From positions 30,172-94,171 of the forward strand of contig USFW01000004.1 in NCBI GenBank assembly GCA_900553985.1: a stretch of DNA of 64,000 nt. The letters are read 5' to 3'. The position numbers and the translations under genes were made by a program. Every line of letters begins with the position of its first letter. The first letter of the stretch is position 1. Source of the DNA: an uncultured Clostridium sp. Lineage in GTDB: Bacteria; Bacillota; Clostridia; TANB77; CAG-508. Positions 63,746-64,000 of the stretch are shown one piece after another. The notes under the pieces were generated by a model. That model was not told the origin of the DNA and made no database searches. It saw nothing but the letters and a program-made list of their open reading frames with translations.

Positions 63746-63856
63746 TACAATATTTTATTTTACTTTTTTATATTACTCACTAATATATATTATTTTACTT
63801 TTTATATTAATCATTAATATACAATATTTTACTTTTTATATTAATCATAGTATACA
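63746..63856. repeat. About three tandem copies of an A/T-rich ~33-bp repeat
   Basis: The unit resembles ATATACAATATTTTACTTTT followed by TATATTAATCATTA, repeated with small changes between 63746 and 63856, directly upstream of the acyl-CoA synthetase gene. It could influence its promoter or simply be slippage-prone DNA. Confidence 0.6.
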
Positions 63857-63867
63857 ATGTTTCTTCT

Positions 63868-63900
63868 TGTAGAGTAGCTGAAAATAGTTTATAATTATGA
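63868..63900. repeat. Left half of the dispersed palindromic repeat
   Basis: TTGTAGAGTAGCTGAAAATA and GTTTATAATTATGA match the left arm and loop of the 12231-12317 copy; the right arm is missing. The last 100 bases (63901-64000) are clearly richer in G/C and hold no recognisable gene. Confidence 0.6.
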
Positions 63901-64000
63901 TTTTTTTGGATTTTGACGTTCGACTGGAATGAAGATTAGAATTGGTTAGGCTTTCGAATGAGGAATGCTCACGGTACTTGAAGTATGAAAGGGTCTGAGT

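Noticed and set aside
63901..64000. Start of RNase P RNA
   Set aside because: GAGGAA and TGCTCACGG recall class B RNase P, but the conserved GAGGAAAGTCC is not present as written, so I do not call it.

Overview
The window is about 28% GC and looks like the chromosome of an anaerobic, Gram-positive (Bacillota/Clostridia-type) bacterium. The lineage evidence is AGGAGG-type ribosome sites, TTGACA/TATAAT promoters, desulfoferrodoxin, a minimal SUF system, LCP and D,D-carboxypeptidase wall enzymes, ComEA, a SigV/RsiV pair and an M26-type surface protease. No species can be named from the sequence alone.

Layout. 0-7 kb: comM/yifB (cut by the left edge and carrying two +1 shifts), a MazG-like pyrophosphohydrolase, and two DUF2075 helicases with different nuclease-like N-termini around a YHYH/Big2 surface protein. 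7.2-11.4 kb: tRNA-fMet, small ORFs, desulfoferrodoxin, and a DtxR-like regulator-SufC-SufB operon with a palindromic operator over its promoter. 11.5-18.1 kb: cell-envelope genes (ComEA, carboxypeptidase, LCP) and a sigV-rsiV-polysaccharide deacetylase operon resembling lysozyme-response operons. 18.4-28.4 kb: an adenosine deaminase fused to a SLOG/LOG-like domain, CvpA, DUF5711, YkvI, a Gld-type ABC exporter and a TMEM165/GDT1 transporter.

28.7-47.3 kb is a composite genomic island at the 3' end of tRNA-Pro(TGG). The young element (about 32.33-47.30 kb) is bounded by a 15-bp direct repeat of the tRNA end. It carries integrase, excisionase, relaxase, mobC, an oriT-like palindrome, TnpV, two RepA_N initiators with upstream iteron-like repeats, an IS3-family insertion, and cargo. 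Left of it is a decayed related element with a truncated repA_N, two genes with in-frame TAA codons and a degenerate third att copy, so the island appears to have grown by tandem insertion.

The cargo is the most suggestive functional cluster: a GNAT acetyltransferase, an S66 (MccF-like) peptidase, a Nudix-MurA-like fusion, a nucleotidyltransferase-like protein and a second-type tyrosyl-tRNA synthetase. Acetyltransferase plus MccF-like hydrolase plus a spare target synthetase is what immunity to an aminoacyl-nucleotide 'Trojan horse' antibiotic would look like. The MurA-like and nucleotidyltransferase proteins could be biosynthetic. This is inference.

47.5-64 kb is host backbone again: tRNA-Arg(ACG), a 3109-residue M26/GLUG protease with a promoter-proximal terminator in its leader, an M18 aminopeptidase, an XRE regulator, tRNA-Arg(TCT), a small ORF, HtrA (one +1 shift just before its catalytic serine) and an acyl-CoA synthetase.

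A genome-scale oddity: the three +1 shifts in long backbone genes (two in comM, one in htrA) all fall exactly on an in-frame CGG codon, where skipping the C restores a conserved Gly (GGN) and the family reading frame. By manual scan no other long backbone gene in the window has an in-frame CGG. Either CGG marks +1 frameshifting in this organism, or a sequencing or assembly artefact inserts C before GG.
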